From: Procambarus clarkii
Taxonomy: Eukaryota; Arthropoda; Malacostraca; Decapoda; Cambaridae
Direction: 5' to 3'
Length of the DNA: 64,000 nt
NCBI RefSeq assembly: GCF_040958095.1
Contig: NC_091188.1
Coordinates: 40,660,032 to 40,724,031, forward strand
Positions 55,969 to 64,000 of this stretch are shown here, piece by piece. Under the pieces are notes generated by a model, which was given only the letters and a program-made list of their open reading frames with translations, did no database searches and was not told the DNA's origin. The position numbers and the translations under genes are program-made. Numbering within the stretch: the first letter of the stretch is position 1; each line of letters begins with the position of its first letter.

Positions 55969-56180
55969 GTGTTCGGTGACGAAGGCGGTGGTGAGCCGCG
56001 TGACGTTGGGGGGAATCTCGTAGACAGCGAAGCCGATGGGGTGAAGGTTGTGACGCTTCTTGTTGTCGTCGGGGGAGAGGAAGGTGTGGTAGTGCTGGGT
56101 GACGGAGACGACCACGTGACACTTGGACACTCCCGCCCGCGGGATCTGCACGTGGAACTGCGGGTTCATCGCTGTCGTCT
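55969..56180 (-). CDS. Calpain-family exon: start of C2-like domain III
   Basis: 212-bp exon on the minus strand. It is preceded by acceptor CCCTGACAG (AG at 56181-56182) and followed by donor GTGAGTAT (55968-55961). The translation runs ETTAMNPQFHVQIP, then CHVVVSVTQHYHTF, then HPIGFAVYEIPPNVTRL. NPQF and IGFAVYE-P are hallmarks of calpain domain III (C2L), the calcium- and phospholipid-sensing domain after the protease core. The exon enters in phase 1 and leaves in phase 0; the entry phase matches the end of the upstream exon 61448-61620. No stop or frameshift. Downstream exons are not visible to the left and may lie in or beyond the gap. The subtype cannot be fixed; the loop between the QHYHT and IGFAVYE regions is longer than in mammalian classical calpains. 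Confidence 0.87.
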
Positions 56181-56479
56181 CTGTCAGGGCGAGCACAGGT
56201 CTTCCTCAGAGCTTACCAACACCTTATAATGCCTGGGATTAGTGGTTGTTCTGTGTGTTTTGAGCCATCAACATGTTGGCCGTCTATCAACACCATCACG
56301 CCAGTAACGACCAATCAGTCCTGGACTGTCTCCCATGAGCGACACTCAACAAACATGATATAATAACATGATAGCATTGTGTTGCTTGCAACTTGCAACA
56401 TTCAGGAATAATTACCCGTTGTTGGGGACATGTCAATACTTGGCTACTCCACATTCCCCCTACACCAGTCTTCCCCAGG

Positions 56480-56645
56480 ATGCACTTCTTTAACTCCCGG
56501 GTACTAGCTACATGGTATTTTGGTACTAGGTTAACAGAGGCGTCAGGTAAAAAAAAAAAGTGCCTAAGTTTCTCTGCAGCCCTTGGATTGAACTCGAGTC
56601 GCTGGGTTGTGAGCTGAGGGCATAGACCACTATGCTACAGCTCCA
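56480..56645 (-). mobile_element. SINE-A-like copy with a different tRNA head
   Basis: On the minus strand: GGAGCTGTAGCATAGTGGTC (box-A-like) and GAGTTCAATCC (box B), then a body with an internal T run and CTGTTAACCTAGTACC plus AGTACCCGGGAGTTAAAG, resembling the SINE-A body. The head differs from the Ser/Leu-like head of other SINE-A copies. Confidence 0.65.
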
Positions 56646-57334
56646 ATCTTAATGAATAACAAAATTAAAAAATCTGGGAAGGCGGACTATAAAGAGAAGC
56701 TTAGATCTAGCAATATGAGAGTGAGTGAGAGAGATGGTGAGAGTAGTGAAAGTGAGAGCGCGAGCGAGAAAAAGGCGCGCGCGCGATGAATAAGTATGCA
56801 ATCCAGGATAATATGTTCCCCTGTCCTAGATTGCTTGAGTCCATCATTAACCATAATTTTGGACAAAGTGGGGAACCATGCAGGAAGGCTCATCTCTGGT
56901 CTTGACCAAGTCTGGTGGGAAGGGTCTCATCATCGTAACCTCCAATACCATTGTAATGTTGGACTTGTTGTTATGTATAAGGCCAACATTCTCAAAGTTC
57001 CGCACCTGGACCAACTTCATGGACAACCAATAGTTAGCACCCGTGACACAAGGCTATCGGCCATCAACAGGCTAATACACATTAGATGAGGTGAAGCGAT
57101 CACATGAAGGCTCTGGCACACAGCTGGCTACTGGTTCATCCTGTTCCTTATATGTTACTTAGATTTAAATAGGTTATTTATTATGATTAAATAATCTCGC
57201 TAAGTAAATGAGTGTCTAGGGACTGGCTTCAGATGAGCTGAGGTGCGATAACAGATTCTGATTGCAGCTTCACTAGATAATCAAAGTGATATCTTAATGA
57301 ACCAGAGTTTTGGTTAATAAAGTGTGTGTGTGTG

Positions 57335-57490
57335 TACTCATCTATTTGTGCTCACCTATTTGTGCTTGCGGGGGTTGAGCTTTGGCTCTTTGGTCCCGCC
57401 TCTCAACTGTCAATCAACTGTTTCTACTACTACTACTATTTTTTTTCTCTCTCTCTTTCTCCCCCCCCCCCCCCCCCCCCCCCCCCACAC
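57335..57490 (-). mobile_element. SINE-A tail fragment
   Basis: Plus-strand CACCTATTTGTGCTTGCGGG to CTGTCAATCAACTG is the LINE-A-like tail, followed by (CTA)n, CT and a long C run as in the linker of SINE-A at 21.2 kb. The head is lost at the junction with the next LINE. Confidence 0.6.
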
Positions 57491-57496
57491 ACACCC

Positions 57497-58746
57497 ACAT
57501 GGGTTCAGGGAGGGAAAATCTTTCCTTACAGGCTTTATAGAATTCTACGATCAGGTGACAAAGATTAATCAAGAAAGAGAAGGATGGGCGGACTGCATTT
57601 TATTGGACTGTCGGAAAGCCTTTGACACAGTACCCCATAAAAGGTTGATGCATAAGCTGGAGAAACAGGCAGGAGTAACTGGTAGAGCGCTCCAGTGGAT
57701 AAGGGAGTACCTAAACAATAGGAAGCAGAGAGTTATAGTGAGGGGTGAGACCTCAGAATGGCGTGAAGTCACCAGTGGAGTCCCACAGGGCTCTGTACTT
57801 GGACCTATCCTGTTTCTGATATACGTAAATGATCTCCCAGAGGGTATAGACTCATTCCTCTCAATGTTTGCTGACGACGCCAAAATTATGAGAAGGATTA
57901 AGACAGAGTAGGACAGCTTGAGGCTTCAAGAAGACCTGGACAAGCTGCAGGAATGGTCGAACAAATGGATGTTAGAGTTTAACCCAAGCAAATGTAATGT
58001 AATGAAGATAGGGGTAGGAAGCAGGAGACCAGATACAAGGTATCATTTGGGAGATGAAATACTTCAAGAATTAAGAGAGAGGAAGACCTGGGGGTTGATA
58101 TCACGCTAGACCTGTCCCCTGAAGCTCATATCAAGAGGATAACAGCAGCAGCATATGCCAGGTTGGCTAACATAAGAACGGCCTTTAGAAACTTGTGTAA
58201 GGAATCTTTCAGAACATTATATACCACATATGTCAGACCAATCCTGAAGTATGCGGCTCCAGCATGGAGTCCATATCTAGTCAAGCATAAGACTAAACTG
58301 GAAAAGGTTCAAAGGTTTGCCACCAGACTAGTACCCGAGCTGAGAGGTATGAGCTACGAGGAGAGACTACGGGAATTAAACCTCACTTCGTTGGAAGACA
58401 GAAGAGTTAGGGGGGACATGATCACCACATTCAAGATTCTCAAGGGAATCGACAGGGTTGATAAAGACAGGCTGTTTAACACAAGGGGCACACGCACTAG
58501 GGGACACAGGTGGAAACTGAGTGCCCAAATGAGCCACAGAGATATTAGAAAGAACTTTTTTAGTGTCAGAGTGGTTGACAAATGGAATGCATTAGGAAGT
58601 GATGTGGTGGAGGCTGACTCCATACACAGTTTCAAGTGTAGATATGATAGAGCCCAATAGGCTCAGGAACCTGTACACCTGTTGATTGACAGTTGAGAGG
58701 CGGGACCAAAGAGCCAGAGCTCAACCCCCGCAAGCACAACTAGGTG

Positions 58747-58756
<10 letters not shown>
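57497..58756 (+). mobile_element. CR1-like LINE-A, 1.26-kb copy (arm 1 of inverted pair)
   Basis: ORF2 from [19 protein letters not shown] through the reverse transcriptase ([40 protein letters not shown]; catalytic [11 protein letters not shown]) to the C-terminus (LVPELRGMSYEERLRELNL; SFKCRYDRAQ), then the 3' tail. One stop near 57909 and one frameshift near 58075 break it. Less damaged than the 53-kb copy. Confidence 0.93.

Positions 58757-58801
<45 letters not shown>
58757..58801. repeat. (AC)n microsatellite at LINE 3' end
   Basis: About 22 AC units directly after the LINE tail GTGAGTACACAC and directly before the SINE-A body. Confidence 0.95.
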
Positions 58802-58802
<1 letters not shown>

Positions 58803-58976
58803 AGGAAGCAGCCTGTGACAGCTGACTAACTCCCAGGTACCTATTTACTGCTAGGTAACAGGCGCATAGGGTGAAAGAAACTCTGCCCATCGTTTCTCGC
58901 CGGCGCCCGGGATCGAACCCGGGACCACAGGATCACGTGTCCAGCGTGCTGTCCGCTCGGCCACCGGCTTCCCGTG
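58802..58976 (-). mobile_element. SINE-A, clear tRNA-like head
   Basis: On the minus strand: GGTGGCCGAGCGGACAGC (box A) and GGTTCGATCCCGGGC (box B) about 45 bp apart, Ser/Leu-like. The body runs to CAGCTGTCACAGGCTGCTTCC. No LINE-type tail on this copy; a (TG)n run follows. Confidence 0.88.
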
Positions 58977-58983
58977 TGTGTGT

Positions 58984-60189
58984 GTGTACTCACCTAATTG
59001 TGCTTGCAGGGGCTGAGCTCTGGCTCTTTGGTCCAGCCTCTCAACTGTCAATCAACTGGTGTACAGATTCCTGAGCCTATTGGGCTCTATCATATCTACA
59101 CTTGAAACTGTGTATGGAGTCAGCCTCCACCACATCACTTCCTAATGCATTCCATTTGTCAACCACTCTGACACTAAAAAAGTTCTTTCTAATATCTCTG
59201 TGGCTCATTTGGGCACTCAGTTTCCACCTGTGTCCCCTTGTGCGTGTTCCCCTTGTGTTAAATAGACTGTCTTTATCTACCCTATCAATCCCCTTCAGAA
59301 TCTTGAATGTGGTGATCATGTCCCCCCTAACTCTTCTGTCTTCCAGCGAAGTGAGGTTTAATTCCCGTAGTCTCTCCTCGTAGCTCATACCTCTCAGCTC
59401 GGGTACTAGTCTGGTGGCAAACCTTTGAACCTTTTCCAGTTTAGTCTTATCCTTGACTAGATATGGACTCCATGCTGGGGCTGCATACTCCAGGATTGGC
59501 CTGACATATGTGGTATACAAAGTTCTGAATGATTCTTTACACAAGTTTCTGAATGCCGTTCGTATGTTGGCCAGCCTGGCATATGCCGCTGATGTTATCC
59601 GCTTGATATGTGCTGCAGGAGACAGGTCTGGCGTGATATCAACCCCCCAAGTCTTTTTCCTTCTCTGACTCCTGAAGAATTTCCTCTCCCAGATGATACC
59701 TTGTATCTGGCCTCCTGCTCCCTACACCTATCTTCATTACATTACATTTGGTTGGGTTAAACTCTAACAACCATTTGTTCGACCATTCCTTCAGCTTGTC
59801 TAGGTCTTCTTGAAGCCTCAAACAGTCCTCTTCTGTTTTAATCCTTCTCATAATTTTAGCATCGTCCGCAAACATTGAGAGAAATGAATCGATACCCTCC
59901 GGGAGATCATTTACATATATCAGAAACAAGATAGGACCGAGTACAGAGCCCTGTGGGACTCCACTGGTGACTTCACGCCAATCGGAGGTCTCACCCCTCA
60001 CCGTAACTCTCTGCTTCCTATTGCTTAGATACTCCCTTATCCACTGGAGCACCTTACCAGCTACACCTGCCTGTCTCTCCAGCTTATGTACCAGCCTCTT
60101 ATGCGGTACTGTGTCAAAGGCTTTCCGACAATCCAAGAAAATGCAGTCCGCCCAGCCCTCTCTTTCTTGCTTAATCTGTGTCACCTTAA

Positions 60190-60190
<1 letters not shown>
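58984..60190 (-). mobile_element. CR1-like LINE-A, 1.2-kb copy (arm 2 of inverted pair)
   Basis: Same ORF2 segment as 57497-58756 in the opposite orientation: minus-strand frames 60184-59639 ([45 protein letters not shown]) and 59544-59077 (RPILEYAAPAWSPYLV to SFKCRYDRAQ), separated by a frameshift near 59650. The tail faces the other arm. The 5' truncation falls within about 20 codons of that of arm 1. Confidence 0.93.
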
Positions 60191-60281
<91 letters not shown>

Positions 60282-60302
60282 CGTGCGTGTGCGTGTGTGT
60301 GA
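60191..60302. repeat. (TG)n microsatellite
   Basis: About 40 perfect TG units followed by CGCGCG and TGCG variants, at the 5' truncation point of the LINE. Confidence 0.96.
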
Positions 60303-60837
60303 CCTTAACACCCTGGTGGGCGCGACGTAAATCACAAAGACCAACATTAATAACATTCCAGGTCGCAAACGCCAGATTTTTCAGATTGGAAAAGGTAATC
60401 CCCGCGTCCAGGTTTTCGTAATTAACGTGATGAATGCGGCTAATCCGCGTCATATGTAATTAAATCCACAGATTAGGTTCTTACCGGACTGCAGTCACTC
60501 GTTATGAAGAGCGAGCGAGGCGTATTCATCAATATGGGATCATCTACTCTTCTGTGTCGAGGCAGATATATATTAGGGCCGGGGGAATACCTGTGTTTTA
60601 CCATTGCAAAACACAGATTTTGTATTTTGCTAAGGTGCTGTAACATGCACAGTAGCGTGAGCACCACTAGTGCTCAAGCACTCCGTCAAGTTGCCAAACC
60701 TTAACACTCAACACTTCCTTACAACACAACCAACACAAGTCACTCAAAATACGAACTTAATAAGTGGTGACATTTTGACGTGTTCTAGAGCCTTAGGTCC
60801 TGACTTGGTAAGCGTCCAGGGGCGAGGGTTCGTCAAG

Positions 60838-61020
60838 CCTTTACGAAGCCTGTACATCTTTCAACAATCATGGCGGCTTTGTTTGTCAAACAGTGTTTGT
60901 AAACTTCACAACCCGAGGTTATTATTGTTATAAACAACCTCGTAGAGCTTCGGAGCTCTTTCTGTTTAATTCATGGCTAAGTAAACAAAGCCGCCGTTAT
61001 TAGGGAAAGATGCACAGGTT
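60838..61020. mobile_element. Degraded MITE-2 copy
   Basis: Inverted arms AGCCTGTACATCTTTC at the left and GGAAAGATGCACAGGTTCC at the right, and a centre with GTTATTATTGTTATAAACAACCTCG-like sequence (first part GTTATTATTGTTATAAAC) as in the 24.5-kb copy. Confidence 0.65.
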
Positions 61021-61226
61021 CCGTAGGGAAGGGAGGGAATTGTCGGGGAAAGCGCCAGGCCATTACGACTATATAGCACTGGCAAGAGGTTAGGATAAGG
61101 ATTAGGGATGGGACGGGACGGGGGGGGGGGTGGACTAATGGTGTCCAACCACTTGGACGGTCGGGAATTGAGCGCCGACTTGCATGAAGCGAGACCGTCT
61201 CTCTACCGTCCAGCCCAAGTGGTTAG
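61021..61226 (-). mobile_element. SINE-C, complete copy
   Basis: The reverse complement has GGCTGGACGGTAGAGAGACGG, box-B-like GCTCAATTCCC, a body with GTGCTATATAGTCGTAATGG, and a CTTTCCCCGACAATTCCC end. Confidence 0.87.
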
Positions 61227-61447
61227 ACGAGCATGTTTGGTGTGTGGTTGTGTGATTGGTTCGTGAGTCCTGGTCTGGGTGATCGGGTGTCAACAACATT
61301 CTCCTCGTCCATCCAATCTTCCTCGTAAGCAAGGGAATGTCCTTCTTATTAGCCTTCCCTCCATCCCTCCAATGACTAACCACTGCCTCCCTCCCTCCCT
61401 CTTCCCTCCCTCCCTCTTCCCTGCACTGCCTCCCTCCCTCCACTGAC

Positions 61448-61620
61448 CTGTGTGATGGGGGCCCCCGCCGGCGTTGTAGCCAGCCCTCCAGCGCCGCCTG
61501 GCCAAGACGGCCCTCCAGGGCTTCTTGGAGTGGAGTGCGGGCTCGTTCATCCAGTCGTCAGGACCCACGTGCACCAGGTCCAGGTGCGTGAAGTGCCGCG
61601 CGAAGTCCTCGAACGCCATC
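61448..61620 (-). CDS. Calpain-family exon: end of the protease domain
   Basis: 173-bp exon on the minus strand with acceptor ACACCCTCAG (AG at 61621-61622) and donor GTCAGTG (61447-61441). It starts with the last base of a codon, then MAFEDFARHFTHLDLVHVG, WMNEPALHSKKPW and RRRWRAGYNAGGG. The (W)M-FEDF...F block, the late W and the AGG motif mark the C-terminal end of the calpain CysPc core, after the catalytic Cys/His/Asn, which must lie on exons further right, outside this window. In animals calpains are calcium-activated intracellular cysteine proteases; lobster and crab members act in muscle atrophy at moult (family knowledge). A minisatellite begins about 20 bp upstream of the exon. Confidence 0.87.
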
Positions 61621-61639
61621 CTGAGGGTGTAGAGTTACG

Positions 61640-61795
61640 GGGTGTAGGCATCACCATTCTCACGGTGTAGGGTATGGTGATGGCATCACCATTCTCACGG
61701 TGTAAGGTATGGTGATGGCATCACCATTCTCACGGTGTAAGGTATGGTGATGGCATCACCATTGTCACGGTGTAAGGTATGGTGATGGCGTCACC
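61640..61795. repeat. 35-bp minisatellite, about 4.5 copies, beside calpain exon
   Basis: Unit with CACGGTGTAAGGTATGGTGA and TGGCATCACCATTCT. The part TGGTGATGGCATCACCA is nearly palindromic, so each copy can fold. Confidence 0.9.
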
Positions 61796-61817
61796 ATCCT
61801 CCACGCACCATACACGT

Positions 61818-61895
61818 CGTGTACTCGCAGTGTTGTGCTTGCGGGGGTTGAGCTGTGGCTCTTTGGTCCCGCTTCTCACTGTCTATACACCCTTG
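61818..61895 (-). mobile_element. LINE-A / SINE-A 3'-tail fragment
   Basis: Plus-strand TGTGCTTGCGGGGGTTGAGC, then GGCTCTTTGGTCCCGC and CTCACTGTCTAT, matches the shared tail. Nothing else of the element remains. Confidence 0.7.
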
Positions 61896-62694
61896 TCTGG
61901 TGCCATGGGTGTTAACACCGTGTGGTGGCTAGTGTTTCTTACATTGTTTGTCACCATTTAACTCCTTCACAAATGACAATGTTCTTATGTGTACAAGGGG
62001 ATGAATGGGCATAACAAAGGGGTTATTAATAGGGGTATTAAAAGTATCAACACAAGACAGAACATAAAACAATGGCTATAAATTGGATAACTTTAGATTT
62101 AGGAAAGACCTAGGTAAATACTGGTTCGGCAACAGGGTTTAACGAACAGACAACGAACTACTTGTTAACTATTGCGGGGCTCTTGCTGAATCACCTCGAA
62201 CAGTAAAAATAGTATTATATTTTCACAGATGAAAACCTGAAATTGGTGTGTTTATAAGTTAAAACTGTTAATTAAATGTTTAATTGCAGTAATTATCGTG
62301 ATTATTTTAACTAGTTGAAGCTTTGTGCTCCCTGTTAGTTAACATGTTTTGTTCCTGTAAACCGCCGAGCAATTATCTGATAATCCTGTTTGATTCAGGA
62401 AAGGTAAAGGCAATTATTATGACGTCCGGATTACCGGGATTATTCGCGAATAATTTAGACAGCAAAACATGGGAGACAAACATGGAGGGGAGGGGGGGGG
62501 GGACGCCCCCTCCCACCTACACCTACATTAGGCCCAGTGTAGATGTAACGATGGAGGGAGCTCTAGCTCCCCCTCTCCCTCCCTCCCTGCCTCTCTCTCC
62601 GTCTCGTGGTGGTCACCTTCAGCAGACCTGGCCTAGTTAAACAAGCTTATGGCCATAATGGAACACCTTATTGTGTAATGTCAGGTGTTGTATA
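61896..62694. other. No gene seen
   Basis: AT-rich, then G/C runs near 62486-62510. A 105-residue frame (62323-62640) has no motif. Confidence 0.4.
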
Positions 62695-63400
62695 TGAGGG
62701 TAGAGGTTAGTGTGAGGGTTAATGTCGAGGGTAGAGGTTAGTGTGAGGGTTAATGTCGAGGGTAGAGGTTAGTGTGAGGGTTAATGTCGAGGGTAGAGGT
62801 TAGTGTGAGGGTTAATGTCGAGGGTAGAGGTTAGTGTGAGGGTTAATGTCGAGGGTAGAGGTTAGTGTGAGGGTCAATGTCGAGGGTAGAGGTTAGTGTG
62901 AGGGTTAATGTCGAGGGTAGAGGTTAGTGTGAGGGTTAATGTCGAGGGTAGAGGTTAGTGTGAGGGTTAATGTCGAGGGTAGAGGTTAGTGTGAGGGTTA
63001 ATGTCGAGGGTAGAGGTTAGTGTGAGGGTCAATGTCGAGGGTAGAGGTTAGTGTGAGGGTTAATGTCGAGGGTAGAGGTTAGTGTGAGGGTTAATGTCGA
63101 GGGTAGAGGTTAGTGTGAGGGTTAATGTCGAGGGTAGAGGTTAGTGTGAGGGTTAATGTCGAGGGTAGTGGTTAGTGTGAGGGTTAATGTCGAGGGTAGA
63201 GGTTAGTGTGAGGGTTAATGTCGAGGGTAGAGGTTAGTGTGAGGGTTAATGTCGAGGGTAGAGGTTAGTGTGAGGGTTAATGTCGAGGGTAAAGGTTAGT
63301 GTGAGGGTTAATGTCGAGGGTAGAGGTTAGTGTGAGGGTTAATGTCGAGGGTAGAGGTTAGTGTGAGGGTTAATGTCGAGGGTAGTGGTTAGTGTGAGGG
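62695..63400. repeat. 31-bp minisatellite, about 23 copies
   Basis: Unit with GTCGAGGGTAGAGGTTAGTG and TGAGGGTTAAT. Very homogeneous. Confidence 0.96.
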
Positions 63401-63419
63401 GGGGTTAAAGGCATTGTAG

Positions 63420-64000
63420 ACCACTACCCTCGGCATTAACCCTTCACATTAACCACTACCCTCGGCATTAACCACTACTCTTGGCATTAACCCTTTACAT
63501 TAACACTACCCTCGGCATTAACCCTTCACATTAACCACTACCCTCGGCATTAACCACTACTCTTGGCATTAACCCTTTACATTAACACTACCCTCGGCAT
63601 TAACCCTTCACATTAACCACTACCCTCGGCATTAACCACTACTCTTGGCATTAACCCTTTACATTAACACTACCCTCGGCATTAACCCTTCACATTAACC
63701 ACTACCCTCGGCATTAACCCTTCACATTAACCACTACCCTCGGCATTAACCCTTCACATTAACCACTATTCTTGGCATTAACCCTTTACATTAACACTAC
63801 CCTCGGCATTAACCTTTCACATTAACCACTACCCTCGGCATTAACCACTATTGGCATTAACCCTTTACATTAACACTACCCTCGGCATTAACCCTTCACA
63901 TTAACCACTACCCTCGGCATTAACCACTACTCTTGGCATTAACCATTTACATTAACACTACCCTCGGCATTAACCCTTCACATTAACCACTACCCTCGGC
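63420..64000. repeat. Higher-order minisatellite, inverted relative to 62.7 kb
   Basis: About 82-bp higher-order unit made of three related 19-32 bp subunits (ACTACCCTCGGCATTAACC; TTCACATTAACC; ACTACTCTTGGCATTAACC). Its reverse complement (GGTTAATGCCGAGGGTAGTG) closely resembles the 31-bp unit to its left, so the two arrays are head-to-head relatives. It runs off the window end. Confidence 0.93.

Larger units (their letters stand above)
56181..61447 (-). other. Calpain intron, 5267 bp
   Basis: Lies between donor GTCAGTG (61447-61441) and acceptor at 56181-56182, phase 1 on both sides. It holds SINE fragments, an inverted pair of LINE-A copies, GT microsatellites, a degraded MITE-2 and a SINE-C. 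I found no further exon-like segment in it. Unannotated parts (56181-56480, 56646-57334, 60303-60837) contain no recognisable coding. Confidence 0.8.

Noticed and set aside
58895-58976. Functional Ser/Leu-type tRNA gene on the minus strand
   Set aside because: The head continues into the SINE-A body shared by other copies, and the stem pairing is incomplete.

Overview
The window looks like intergenic and intronic DNA from a decapod crustacean (crayfish, lobster, crab or shrimp-like). I infer this from the dense micro- and minisatellites, TTAGG-type arthropod telomere motifs, tRNA-headed SINEs, CR1-like LINEs with a shared AGCACAACTAGGTGAGTACA-type 3' tail, and a BEL/Pao retrotransposon. The species cannot be fixed from the sequence. 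Nearly every long open frame is either tandem-repeat read-through or transposon coding. Two runs of exactly 500 N (25421-25920 and 54949-55448) are assembly gaps.

Layout. 0.2-4.4 kb: minisatellites (21-, 21-, 39- and 26-bp units) and pieces of a CR1-like LINE. 5.9-6.3 kb: a TA-flanked MITE with telomere-like TTAGG repeats in its core. 6.6-9.8 kb: a tRNA-SINE split by a 2.95-kb retroposon on the minus strand. That insert has a 15-bp target-site duplication, a 3' poly(A) and one damaged gag-like ORF1 (RRM-like region plus CCHC knuckle), but no reverse transcriptase; it is a candidate ORF1-only LINE. 10.3-12.5 kb: an AT-rich array followed by 1.8 kb of G-rich minisatellite. 12.9-25.1 kb: LINE and SINE fragments, microsatellites, two tandem-amplified copies of a second MITE family, and a GC-rich stretch near 23.8-24.1 kb with CCAAT, CRE and E2F-like sites that may be a host promoter. 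26.0-34.3 kb: a very young BEL/Pao element with 1083-bp LTRs, inserted in a minisatellite. 36.35-42.45 kb: a 6.1-kb I-group LINE with a 14-bp target-site duplication and frameshifted ORF1 and ORF2. 43-53 kb: LINE tails, SINEs and large minisatellites (26-, 28-, 21/27- and 18-bp units). 53.3-64 kb: CR1-like LINE copies around a host gene, then two head-to-head related minisatellites.

The one host gene I can support is a calpain-family cysteine protease on the minus strand. Exon 61448-61620 (end of the catalytic domain) and exon 55969-56180 (start of the C2-like domain III) have proper splice sites and matching intron phase. The 5.3-kb intron between them holds a head-to-head pair of nearly matching 1.2-kb LINE copies. 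The other genes are mobile-element genes. LINE machinery probably also mobilised the SINEs, because SINE and LINE 3' tails match here for two SINE families.
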